Positions 34,341 to 41,370 of a stretch of DNA of 41,370 nucleotides are shown piece by piece (positions within the stretch are counted from its first letter, which is position 1; each line of letters opens with the position of its first letter). Made by a program: the position numbers and the translations under genes. The DNA lies in contig SYLG01000095.1 of NCBI GenBank assembly GCA_005808665.1, forward strand, positions 1-41,370. Reading direction: 5' to 3'. The notes below the pieces were generated by a model. That model made no database searches. It had not been told where the DNA came from and saw nothing but the letters and a program-made list of their open reading frames with translations. This DNA is from Planctomycetia bacterium. Lineage in GTDB: Bacteria > Planctomycetota > Planctomycetia > Gemmatales > Gemmataceae.

Positions 34341-37300
34341 TCAGTTTCGTGTTAATACGGTATCGAGGTTGAGCAGGATATTGGCAACAAGTCCAAATGC
34401 TGCCCTTTCTGCGGGGTCCACCAAAGGGTTAACTGGGAGGCCTTCGAGGAATTTTCTGGTTTGCTCCGGGTTGGCCTTGAACCGGGCCTTTTCCAATTGA
34501 TAGAGGCTTTCAATGGCGGCAAATTCCTGCGTGGTTGCCTCCCTTGCCGTACTAACAAACCATCCAAACCGTAACCGTGAAGCCTGATCGCTTCCGGAAC
34601 CAATCATCCGATCCGCCAAGCCATGGGCTGCCGCCACAAAGTTAGGATCATTGAGGGTTACAAATGCCTGAAGGGGGGTGTTGCTTGCCACCCTGCGAAT
34701 CGTACACGATTCACGGCTAGGGGCATCGAAGGCTTGCATGGAAGGGTGGGGAACGGTCCTTCGCCAAAAGGTATAAAGGCCCCGGCGGCGGCTCTCTTCG
34801 CCAAGGCTGGTCGGATAGGTTCGTTCGCCGTTAAAAGCAGCCTGCCAAAGTCCGCCTGGCTGAGGAGGATAAACAGATGGACCGAACATTTTGGGACTTA
34901 AAAGACCGGAAATGGCAAGTGCCTGATCCCGGATCGATTCCGCTTCAAGCCGATACCGGGGCGCCCGGGCCAAAAAGACATTGGTGGGATCCAGGCGCAA
35001 ATGGTCCGGGGTGGTGGCCGAGGATTGCGCATACGCCTCGCTTGCAAGGATCAGGCGTAAAAGAGCTTTTGTGTCCCAGCCTTTCTCACGAAATTCCACC
35101 GCCAACCAATCGAGCAGTTCCGGGTGGGAAGGGGCTTGCCCCATGGTGCCAAAATCCTCTTCGGTTTCCACCAGTCCCCGACCGAAAATCAGGGCCCAAA
35201 GGCGATTGACAGCAACCCTTGAGGTAAGCGGGTTTTCGGCAGAAACAAACCATTGGGCAAAATCAAGTCGGTTTACGGCCTTGTTTTCAAGACCCTTGGC
35301 AAACGCCAAGGGTAATCTGGGGCCAACCTCTTCTCCCGGTTGCAGGAAATTGCCCTTGACGAGAACCTTGGTCTTTCGCTGTTTGTCCTTTGCAAGTTCC
35401 TTCAGGATCGGGGTCGTAACGATTTCTTTGTTCAAGGCTTCTTTGGATTTGGTCAATGCGTCCAATTCCCTGGAATACCCTTTGGATTCGGGCAAGGTTT
35501 CCCACCAAATGTCAACCAGTTTTTGGGGAGGAAGGCCAGGGTTTTTCCGGGCCGCCTGGACAATTTTCGGGTCTAAAGCTGGGGCCGGATTGGGCTGGGT
35601 TGTAGCTAGGATTCGGAACCTTCCCAGGATATGCTGATCCCCATAATCGCAATCAAAACCAAGGCGCACCGGCCCGGATGCCTGGGTTAGGGGTACATTG
35701 AGTTGTACAGCCAGGGTTTGATCTGATCCAATATTTCCCCCAATGGCCCAGCCGAGTTTGGGGTTGGTTTCCAAGGCCGCTTTGGCGACAAAACCCATGC
35801 CCTGTTCTGCGGTTGCCGTGGCAGAGTTAAGCGCTAATATCGATCCCTCAATGGTATTAAACACCATCGGCTTAATGGTCGGTTTCGCAATCGGTTTTTG
35901 CCAAATCACACTGTTCTTTGCATCACGAAGTTCCAAAGTGGCGCCGGCAAGCCTGGTGTAGGTGCCACCATCAGTACGATTGTGGACAACTATTTTTTCC
36001 ACAGGAAACTCACTACCCAAATCTACCTGCCACCATGGATCAGGATCCTGATTGGCATTGTGGGTCACAGACCCTTTATCATGGTCACCATTGGTGTTTC
36101 CGTCGATGCCAAGATGGGCCGGGCCATTGAATCCGGTGGTTGATTGGCTGGCTTTTCCCTTCAGGGCAATGTTGGTTTTGCCTGTGAAAACCTCTACCTC
36201 TGCCACATGAAGGAACTGATCCTTGGCGTGCCTCAGGCGAACGAACCTGGCAAGAACCGGTTTGGGCTGGCTGGCCGAAACCTCAAGGTGGCTTAAGGCA
36301 AAGTTGCCATGGGACCCAAGGCCAGGGCCGCGGTTTTTTGCATCTGCATCCGCCAAAGCCTCGATTCGTAATCCCGTGGTTCCCTTGGGTAGGCTTTCGA
36401 TATTTACCTCGAACCTGGAGGTTTTGGGAACAGGGCCAATTGCCTTCAGGGAACCATCGATTTGCTTTTCCAATTGGAGCCCACCAGTAGCTTTGGCAGC
36501 GGTAACCACAGGAGTTGTCCAGTACTTCGGGGCCTTCTCCAACTCCAAAAGCCAACGACTAAACTCCGGGTTTGGTTTGGGGGGAGCTTTACTCTTGAGG
36601 ACAAGGGCCGCATGCTTAGCGTCGATATCCGCAAGTCGTTTTGCCTGGTCTTCCGTTGGGGTGGGAATGCGCGGCAAGTCATCGTCATTGTCAGCATCCT
36701 CGGTCTGATTGAAGATGGCAAATAGTTGATAATATTCCCGCTGGGTCAAGGGATCAAACTTGTGGCTGTGACATTTGGCACACCCTGCCGTAAGGCCCAT
36801 CCATACCTGCATGGTGGTGTCGACCCTGTCCTTGACGGCGGCAATCCGGAATTCTTCATTGTCGGTGCCTCCCTCCGTGTTGGTCATGGTGTTACGATGA
36901 AAGGCAGTGGCGAGGATTTGATCGGTTGTTGCCCCGGGAAGTAAATCCCCGGCAAGTTGCTCAATGGTAAACCGGTCAAACGGAAGGTTCCGGTTGTACG
37001 CATTGATAACCCAATCCCGGTAACGCCAGATATAGAGCCTCAAGGGATCAGACCCAAACCCTTTGCTGTCGGCATAACGGGCCAGATCAAGCCAAGGCCT
37101 CGCCATCCGCTCTCCATAGGCGGGTGAAGCCAGGAAAGTGTCTACCATTTTCAGGAACGCATCCGGCCTGGCATCCGCCAAAAACCCGCGAACCTGTTCC
37201 GGAGAAGGGGGCAGCCCGGTAAGATCAAGCGATACCCGCCTTATGAGAGTGGATTTATCAGCCCTTGGATTGGGCTTCAGGCCAGCTTTGGCCATGGGGC

Positions 37301-37820
37301 CAACCAGGAATCTGTCGATCGGATTTTTGGCATAAAGCGGATCGGTTATCGTGGGAACAGGGGGTCGCTTGGGGGATTGAAAAGCCCAGTGGGTCCTTTT
37401 TTGGGCCGGTTGAAAATCTTTGGGCCATGGTCCACCCACCCCTATCCAATCCCGAATCAGCCTGATTTCACTTTCAGGCAGGGGTGGGCCCTTGGGAGGC
37501 ATTTGCTTCCCTTTAGCCCCCATGATCCGCAATAATACAGCACTTTCACCAGGTTTTCCCGGAATGACTCCCTTATCGCCCGAGTCGCCTCCCTCAAAAA
37601 GGGCTTTGGGTCCATCGACACGAAAGCCTCCTTTTTGTTGGGTAGGACCATGACAGTCGGCACATCTGGATTGCAATATCTGGATGGCTTGGCGATCAGT
37701 GCCAGTGGACTCATCGGATCGCACTTCGATTGGTAGGAAAAAGGGTAAAAAACAGACAAGGATCAGATACGATGGAACCCTCCCATGGTTGACCCGGTAA
37801 TTGGTTTTTAAACCGGCCAT
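34341..37820 (-). CDS. Planctomycete cytochrome (PSCyt1-DUF1549-DUF1553) with discoidin-like insert
   Basis: An exported protein of about 1159 residues. A signal segment lies at about 17-32 (YLILVCFLPFFLPIEV). PSCyt1 has CADCH near residue 52; DUF1549 (about 165-390) contains a second heme-type motif in CAKCHSHKFDP near 350; DUF1553 occupies about 850-1140 (NPLTSRVAVNRLWALIFGRG, THPELLDWLA). Between them lies a segment at about 545-635 with ALKGKASQSTTGF, PWWQVDLGSEFPVEKIVVHN and LELRD, the pattern of a discoidin/F5-8 type C or fucolectin-like sugar-binding domain. The frame extends upstream to 37943; I chose ATG 37820 because it gives a normal signal peptide, with 37844 as the alternative. 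It is paired with the downstream DUF1501 gene. Confidence 0.92.
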   Translation of the reverse strand: MAGLKTNYRVNHGRVPSYLILVCFLPFFLPIEVRSDESTGTDRQAIQILQSRCADCHGPTQQKGGFRVDGPKALFEGGDSGDKGVIPGKPGESAVLLRIMGAKGKQMPPKGPPLPESEIRLIRDWIGVGGPWPKDFQPAQKRTHWAFQSPKRPPVPTITDPLYAKNPIDRFLVGPMAKAGLKPNPRADKSTLIRRVSLDLTGLPPSPEQVRGFLADARPDAFLKMVDTFLASPAYGERMARPWLDLARYADSKGFGSDPLRLYIWRYRDWVINAYNRNLPFDRFTIEQLAGDLLPGATTDQILATAFHRNTMTNTEGGTDNEEFRIAAVKDRVDTTMQVWMGLTAGCAKCHSHKFDPLTQREYYQLFAIFNQTEDADNDDDLPRIPTPTEDQAKRLADIDAKHAALVLKSKAPPKPNPEFSRWLLELEKAPKYWTTPVVTAAKATGGLQLEKQIDGSLKAIGPVPKTSRFEVNIESLPKGTTGLRIEALADADAKNRGPGLGSHGNFALSHLEVSASQPKPVLARFVRLRHAKDQFLHVAEVEVFTGKTNIALKGKASQSTTGFNGPAHLGIDGNTNGDHDKGSVTHNANQDPDPWWQVDLGSEFPVEKIVVHNRTDGGTYTRLAGATLELRDAKNSVIWQKPIAKPTIKPMVFNTIEGSILALNSATATAEQGMGFVAKAALETNPKLGWAIGGNIGSDQTLAVQLNVPLTQASGPVRLGFDCDYGDQHILGRFRILATTQPNPAPALDPKIVQAARKNPGLPPQKLVDIWWETLPESKGYSRELDALTKSKEALNKEIVTTPILKELAKDKQRKTKVLVKGNFLQPGEEVGPRLPLAFAKGLENKAVNRLDFAQWFVSAENPLTSRVAVNRLWALIFGRGLVETEEDFGTMGQAPSHPELLDWLAVEFREKGWDTKALLRLILASEAYAQSSATTPDHLRLDPTNVFLARAPRYRLEAESIRDQALAISGLLSPKMFGPSVYPPQPGGLWQAAFNGERTYPTSLGEESRRRGLYTFWRRTVPHPSMQAFDAPSRESCTIRRVASNTPLQAFVTLNDPNFVAAAHGLADRMIGSGSDQASRLRFGWFVSTAREATTQEFAAIESLYQLEKARFKANPEQTRKFLEGLPVNPLVDPAERAAFGLVANILLNLDTVLTRN

Positions 37821-38020
37821 GGCAATGGCTCTCAAACCACGCATCAACCGAGTGCAATCAGGGACCATAATTCCACTTTTCATTCTACCTATCCAGGTGT
37901 TTGGCCAAGAATCGGATTTCCACCATTTCCCGGGTTCCTCCAAGAGGAAGAAATCCAGAGACTGCTATCCATCCCATTTGAGGTTATGTTTTCACCCTGG
38001 CAAATTTGAACCATTCTGGT

Positions 38021-38416
38021 TCAATCGCCTATTCGGGTCATGTGAAATTCGCCACCGTCTTTACCCGATTGGAAGCTGGCATGAAACTGACCGTTTTTCA
38101 CGGTGGCATTTGTGGTAAAGGTTCCAAATAGGGGGAGTTTTTGGCTTCCCGAAAGGTGGGTTCCCGTTTCATCGGTGCCTACCACGGTTAGTTGGCTTCG
38201 GTAGAGAAACGGTACAACCTTTAAAAATCGACCCCGAAAATGCACAGTCACCTTGTCACCACCGCTGTTCTGGATGCGGGCATTGAGGGGTCCGCTGTGG
38301 CCATTGGCAGAGCTGGTCCAAGTGCCTTTCCAGCTTCCGGCGAGCGATTCGGTCCCATCGGCCCAACCCAATGGTGCCAGGCAAAAAAGGCAGATCAAGG
38401 TTGAAAATCGCAACAT
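38021..38416 (-). CDS. Small exported protein of unknown function
   Basis: The product is 131 residues from ATG 38416, supported by GGGAG eight bases upstream; the longer frame to 38458 is rejected. A signal peptide covers about residues 1-19 (LRFSTLICLFCLAPLGWA). The mature part is beta-rich (LAGSWKGTW, KVTVHFRGRFLKVVPFLYR, GTFTTNATVKNGQFHASF), similar in look to small lipocalin- or avidin-like barrels, but I cannot name a family. It lies just downstream of the DUF1501 remnant on the same strand, so it may be the surviving partner of a lost gene pair. Confidence 0.8.
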   Translation of the reverse strand: MLRFSTLICLFCLAPLGWADGTESLAGSWKGTWTSSANGHSGPLNARIQNSGGDKVTVHFRGRFLKVVPFLYRSQLTVVGTDETGTHLSGSQKLPLFGTFTTNATVKNGQFHASFQSGKDGGEFHMTRIGD

Positions 38417-38457
38417 GACAAACAACTCCCTTTCCAAAAGATTGGATCCAGATTCCA

Positions 38458-38721
38458 CTAGGCCAGCAACTCTTTGACCACTTTTTGCGGTTCCACCCCG
38501 GTGAGCCTTTGATCCAACCCCTGAAACTTAAACCGTTCGTGGTCAACGCCAAGGCAAGGAAGGATGCTGGCGTTCAGGTCATTGACCGGGACGGGATCTT
38601 TTAGGATAGTATAGCTAAAATAGTCGGTTTCACCGTGGGTGATACCTCCCTTTTTGCCGCCTCCTGCCATCCACTTTCCTTTCCCTTGATTGTATTTCGG
38701 ACCATGGTTAGGAACAGGTAA
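38458..38721 (-). pseudogene. C-terminal remnant of a third DUF1501 gene
   Basis: The open frame of 87 residues reads through [39 protein letters not shown] and [20 protein letters not shown], which is the C-terminal end of a DUF1501 protein of the subgroup ending in GLDxRLTGVE. An in-frame TGA at 38722-38724 lies just upstream. No other DUF1501 blocks (the SPP/GGPS motif, the WGGEFGRT motif) appear in any frame between here and 39005, so about 80 percent of the gene is missing. The remaining part is well preserved, suggesting recent loss. The small exported protein follows by 41 bases. Confidence 0.82.
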
Positions 38722-39005
38722 TCAAAAAGAGTTTGCTGATTCTTAAACCGGAGATCAGATCGACCGGATGGTTCCTGACTTTGCAAAGTCTTGGGGATAG
38801 CATCCTTGGACGCCTTTAGGGAATGGCATGGGTCAATATAAACTCCCAATCCCTAAACCCCAAGCAACCCGATTACACCTCCCTTTATTAACCCAAACCT
38901 GGGAATAGAAACACCTCTTTAGGTTCTAAAAGGAGCTACTGTGGTTTTGGCAAGGAGGCTATTTGCTATATTTCGGGGACCCCGGATTGCTTTTCCAGGC
39001 AGGGC

Positions 39006-39992
39006 TTAAGGCATTTCGATAACCTCTCCCCCCGATCGGGTTGCCAGGTTGGGGAGAATGTCCCTTGCCGAGTAATCGAAAAATTTTACTGAACCATCGG
39101 CAAAAAGGAAATTTGCTCCCCCCGGATGGAAGCTCCAAAAATGCCACCGGTCACAAGCATTGTCCAAACGGCCCGGACCGAATCGGCATGGGTCCATGCA
39201 GCCCTCTTTAAAGTCAATGATAAAGGGGGAATCATCCATGGCATAGAGGCTTTCATCCGGCCCATAGGAAAGGCCCCAATAGGAATAGGGTGTGCGAGGC
39301 ATGAACCTTGAATACCATTGCCCGGCCTGAAGGGTGGCTGGTGGCGGCCTTTCCCCAACCATGAGGGTGTGGGTGAGGCCATCAAGGATGTCTGCAAACC
39401 GAATGCCATTCGTGTTCCCCATCACCCCTGGTCCCCAATGCGGTTTATTCAATCCTGAGACAAACAATCGGTTATTTAGGCTGGCCGCCTCTATGTAATG
39501 CGGACCACTCCCTTCGACTCCGAGATAGGAAGAGTAGGCGCAAAGGTAATTGTCCATATTGATCATTGGCCGCTGGATGCGACCGTCGGAGGGACAAACA
39601 AAAGGCTTTACAACCGTGCTAACCCCAAGGTGAGGCGGGTTATCATTGGGATTGGGGTGGGTGGCCATCGCCTGCTTCGTGACCATCCAGAGGGCTTCGT
39701 TGTCAAGATAAGGCAGTAAAATGACTCGCCATGATACCAACCTTTCGGGCTCCTTGAGCGTCTCGGCAATGATGTTCGAACTGGGGGCACCATGGGGCAA
39801 TCGTCCGTAAACATCATGGAAGGAGTGCAAGGCGATTCCCATTTGCTTAAAATGATTTTGACAAGCGACCCGTTCCGATGCTGACCGGACCTTCTGAACA
39901 CCTGCCAAAATCAGACTGAGAAACAGGCCAACGATTCCCAGGGAAATCAATAGCTCAATCAAAGTGAAACCTTGAGGTCGATTATTTACCAT
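39006..39992 (-). CDS. DUF1559 protein with type IV pilin-like N-terminus
   Basis: A 328-residue member of the DUF1559 family, which is greatly expanded in Planctomycetota. The N-terminus has a prepilin-type cleavage site and hydrophobic helix (QGFTLIELLISLGIVGLFL), as used by type II secretion pseudopilins and type IV pilins. The conserved CQNHFKQMGIALHSFHDVYGRLP-like start of the globular domain follows (about 40-65). The C-terminus carries the family's H-x9-DG motif (His, then FADGSVKF). AGGGGAC before the ATG is a fair ribosome site. It is probably processed by a prepilin peptidase and placed at the cell surface. The specific role is unknown. Confidence 0.94.
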   Translation of the reverse strand: MVNNRPQGFTLIELLISLGIVGLFLSLILAGVQKVRSASERVACQNHFKQMGIALHSFHDVYGRLPHGAPSSNIIAETLKEPERLVSWRVILLPYLDNEALWMVTKQAMATHPNPNDNPPHLGVSTVVKPFVCPSDGRIQRPMINMDNYLCAYSSYLGVEGSGPHYIEAASLNNRLFVSGLNKPHWGPGVMGNTNGIRFADILDGLTHTLMVGERPPPATLQAGQWYSRFMPRTPYSYWGLSYGPDESLYAMDDSPFIIDFKEGCMDPCRFGPGRLDNACDRWHFWSFHPGGANFLFADGSVKFFDYSARDILPNLATRSGGEVIEMP

Positions 39993-40030
39993 TTTTGTCC
40001 GTCCCCTGGATGGAAAGTATTTTTTCAGGT

Positions 40031-41110
40031 CTACCCGGATATGGATTTACCAAATCGTTTCATTGTCAGCAAAATCAAACCAGTCAAAATCAAGGCTATT
40101 GCCACCAGAAAAACCCATTCGCCAAGGGAGGCAGGCTCACTTTTTGTGGGATATTTTGATTCGGGCAATTGCACATTAGCCAACCCACCACCTTCCTTGT
40201 ATTCATGGATTGTTCCATCTTCCAATCGGGCTTCCCCACCGATTTCCCCCGCCTCATCGGTCCTCCAGACTTTTTGCTTGACTGCATCAAAAACCAGGAT
40301 ATCGGCCGGAAAATGGAACTCGAACGCGGTTGGTAACGGCGGCCGGTTGATTTCGATTTCGGTGAGGAGGATGGTTCCCTCCCTTTGGAATTCACCAGTT
40401 TTAGGCTTGTAATTCCTTGAAATCACCTTGGCGGGAAAGAACACTCCCGGAGAAACTTCTTGAAACTCCTTTACTTCGCGTTCCCATGCCACCGCTTTGG
40501 CATCTGGTGGATACCACTGGTGGATTTTTTTAATTAAATAATTATGCTTTTTCGAGAACCATATTTTTAATTTCGCTTTTTCATGAGATAATGTTACAAT
40601 GTCATAATCATCACCTTCAATAGTAGCGTTTTCAATGGTTGTCGAATGACGGGGTTCCTCCAGGAGTGTCCAGAAAGGTACATCCCTTGTTTTTCCGCTA
40701 CTAAACACTCTAAAGAGACAATAGGGCAAAGGGTTTCCCATAACATAACCGATATTAATTCCAATAGCACCATTGTTGCTTCCAATTCCAGTCTTTGTTA
40801 TAGTAGTATTGGAATATGTTTTACTAATGCCTCCTTTTGTATTGGTATCATTAAAAAGAGAAAACTCACCTTTTGTCCGATAGATTACTCTAAAATTGTC
40901 ACCATCTACCCAACACTCCGACATTTCGTTTCCGAATTCTGTTTCGGGGCTATTAGATATTAACATTTTTAGATGAAGAGTAGATATCGATTCCAAGGTC
41001 TGCCTGTGTCTTGCAACAACCTCTGTAAGACCCGGCGGATCCGCTGCCTGGCTTTGACCAAATAAAAAGGTAGCGAGAAAGCAAATAGCGGATAAAAACC
41101 AAGTTCGCAT
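40031..41110 (-). CDS. Exported single-pass protein with AT-rich middle, unknown function
   Basis: A 359-residue protein. A signal peptide spans about residues 1-22 (FLSAICFLATFLFGQSQA), and a C-terminal membrane segment (about 328-348) with a basic tail anchors it, with most of the chain outside. The middle (HLKMLISNSP, DIVTLSHEKAKLKIWFSKKH, then VSPGVFFPAKVISRNY) resembles the beta-strand pattern of LolA/LppX-type lipid-binding proteins, but the match is too weak to name. Bases of about 40510-40990, encoding residues 40-200, are much richer in A and T than the two ends, with runs such as SNTTITKTG. GAGGA lies nine bases before the ATG. The alternative explanation of a frame-shifted or fused gene is not supported: the frame is intact throughout. 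Confidence 0.8.
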   Translation of the reverse strand: MRTWFLSAICFLATFLFGQSQAADPPGLTEVVARHRQTLESISTLHLKMLISNSPETEFGNEMSECWVDGDNFRVIYRTKGEFSLFNDTNTKGGISKTYSNTTITKTGIGSNNGAIGINIGYVMGNPLPYCLFRVFSSGKTRDVPFWTLLEEPRHSTTIENATIEGDDYDIVTLSHEKAKLKIWFSKKHNYLIKKIHQWYPPDAKAVAWEREVKEFQEVSPGVFFPAKVISRNYKPKTGEFQREGTILLTEIEINRPPLPTAFEFHFPADILVFDAVKQKVWRTDEAGEIGGEARLEDGTIHEYKEGGGLANVQLPESKYPTKSEPASLGEWVFLVAIALILTGLILLTMKRFGKSISG

Positions 41111-41279
41111 TGTACGATTTCCTCGTAAGCAATTCGATTATTTCATACAGTAAAATGTCCTAAAGATCGGGATGAGAATTAATTGATCAGCCTCGCCCTA
41201 CAACGGCATCTGGTATGCGTTCACGGGATTTTGAGATTTTAGTTGACACGAGTGGGTCTTTCCAGCGATACCAGCTGGC

Positions 41280-41370
41280 ATGCAGTCACCCGACATACTT
41301 TCGGAAACGGAACACGATCTCGAGACTTTACTCAGATGTGCCAGGGAGGAGATCCGTTTCCTTCGTAAAA
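41280..41370 (+). CDS. Start of a plus-strand gene cut by the window edge
   Basis: From ATG 41280 the frame is open to the window end and encodes 30 residues (MQSPDILSETEHDLETL, then LLRCAREEIRFLRK), a charged, helix-forming sequence that looks like genuine protein. Upstream, a TTGACA at 41243-41248 matches the -35 consensus and is followed after 18 bases by a weak GATACC. That would place the transcript start almost at the ATG, giving a leaderless or nearly leaderless message. No Shine-Dalgarno sequence is seen. Too short to assign. Confidence 0.4.
   Translation, partial: MQSPDILSETEHDLETLLRCAREEIRFLRK

Noticed and set aside
34981-35637. 218-codon plus-strand frame opposite the second cytochrome gene
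   Set aside because: Ser/Arg-rich antisense translation with no domain; the minus-strand DUF1553 motifs are clear.
38601-38849. 82-codon minus-strand frame overlapping the DUF1501 remnant
   Set aside because: It reads the remnant in the wrong frame; only the frame at 38458-38721 gives DUF1501 sequence.

Overview
The window is almost certainly a piece of a Planctomycetota chromosome. It carries two adjacent pairs of planctomycete cytochrome (PSCyt1/DUF1549/DUF1553) and DUF1501 genes, a DUF1559 pilin-like protein with the H-x9-DG tail, several signal-peptide-bearing proteins of unknown function, and a formylglycine-enzyme-fold protein. Base composition is moderate in most genes but visibly AT-rich inside one gene near each edge of the window. 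I see no rRNA, tRNA, CRISPR array, insertion sequence or prophage.

Layout. Left edge (1-1400): a Gly/Pro-rich small protein of unknown role, then a compositionally mosaic gene with an AT-rich front and a TPR-like tail. Positions 1792-6057 (minus strand): an apparent operon reading membrane-anchored protein, ABC ATPase, ABC permease, then purU. Positions 6130-9755 (plus): ald-xseA-xseB-ispA, tightly coupled by 1-4 base overlaps or gaps. Then dxs, nadK, an ABC-2-like membrane protein, a degenerate ABC exporter and tadA (10032-16959). This block links isoprenoid precursor synthesis (dxs, ispA) with exonuclease VII and NADP synthesis, an arrangement partly shared with many bacteria (xseB-ispA-dxs).

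Positions 17152-19359 hold a secreted beta-propeller protein with an STN-like tail and a CDGSH iron-sulfur protein. Positions 19501-23870 hold the first planctomycete cytochrome/DUF1501 pair, behind a good extended -10 promoter. It converges on a minus-strand pair: an FGE-fold protein and a hypothetical exported protein. Positions 26873-27939 hold a DUF420 protein and scpB. A symmetrical terminator at 28205-28236 ends the minus-strand PPIase gene. Next come a DUF4349 protein, a divergent SppA-like lipoprotein and cysK.

Positions 32864-37820 (minus) hold the second cytochrome/DUF1501 pair. Upstream of it are a small exported protein and the decayed C-terminal remnant of a third DUF1501 gene. 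The right edge has DUF1559, an exported single-pass protein with an AT-rich middle, and the first 30 codons of a further gene.

The strongest theme for follow-up is proteins that keep an enzyme fold but lose the catalytic residues. The ABC protein at 14260-16356 has lost every nucleotide-binding motif. The S49 protein at 30731-31792 has Thr and Ile where the Ser/Lys dyad should be. The FGE-fold protein at 25185-26333 lacks both active-site cysteines. A second theme is the swap of different sugar-binding-like inserts at the same point of the two cytochrome proteins. I did not find a clearly complete, new multi-gene system. All statements rest on reading the sequence by eye; no database search was run.
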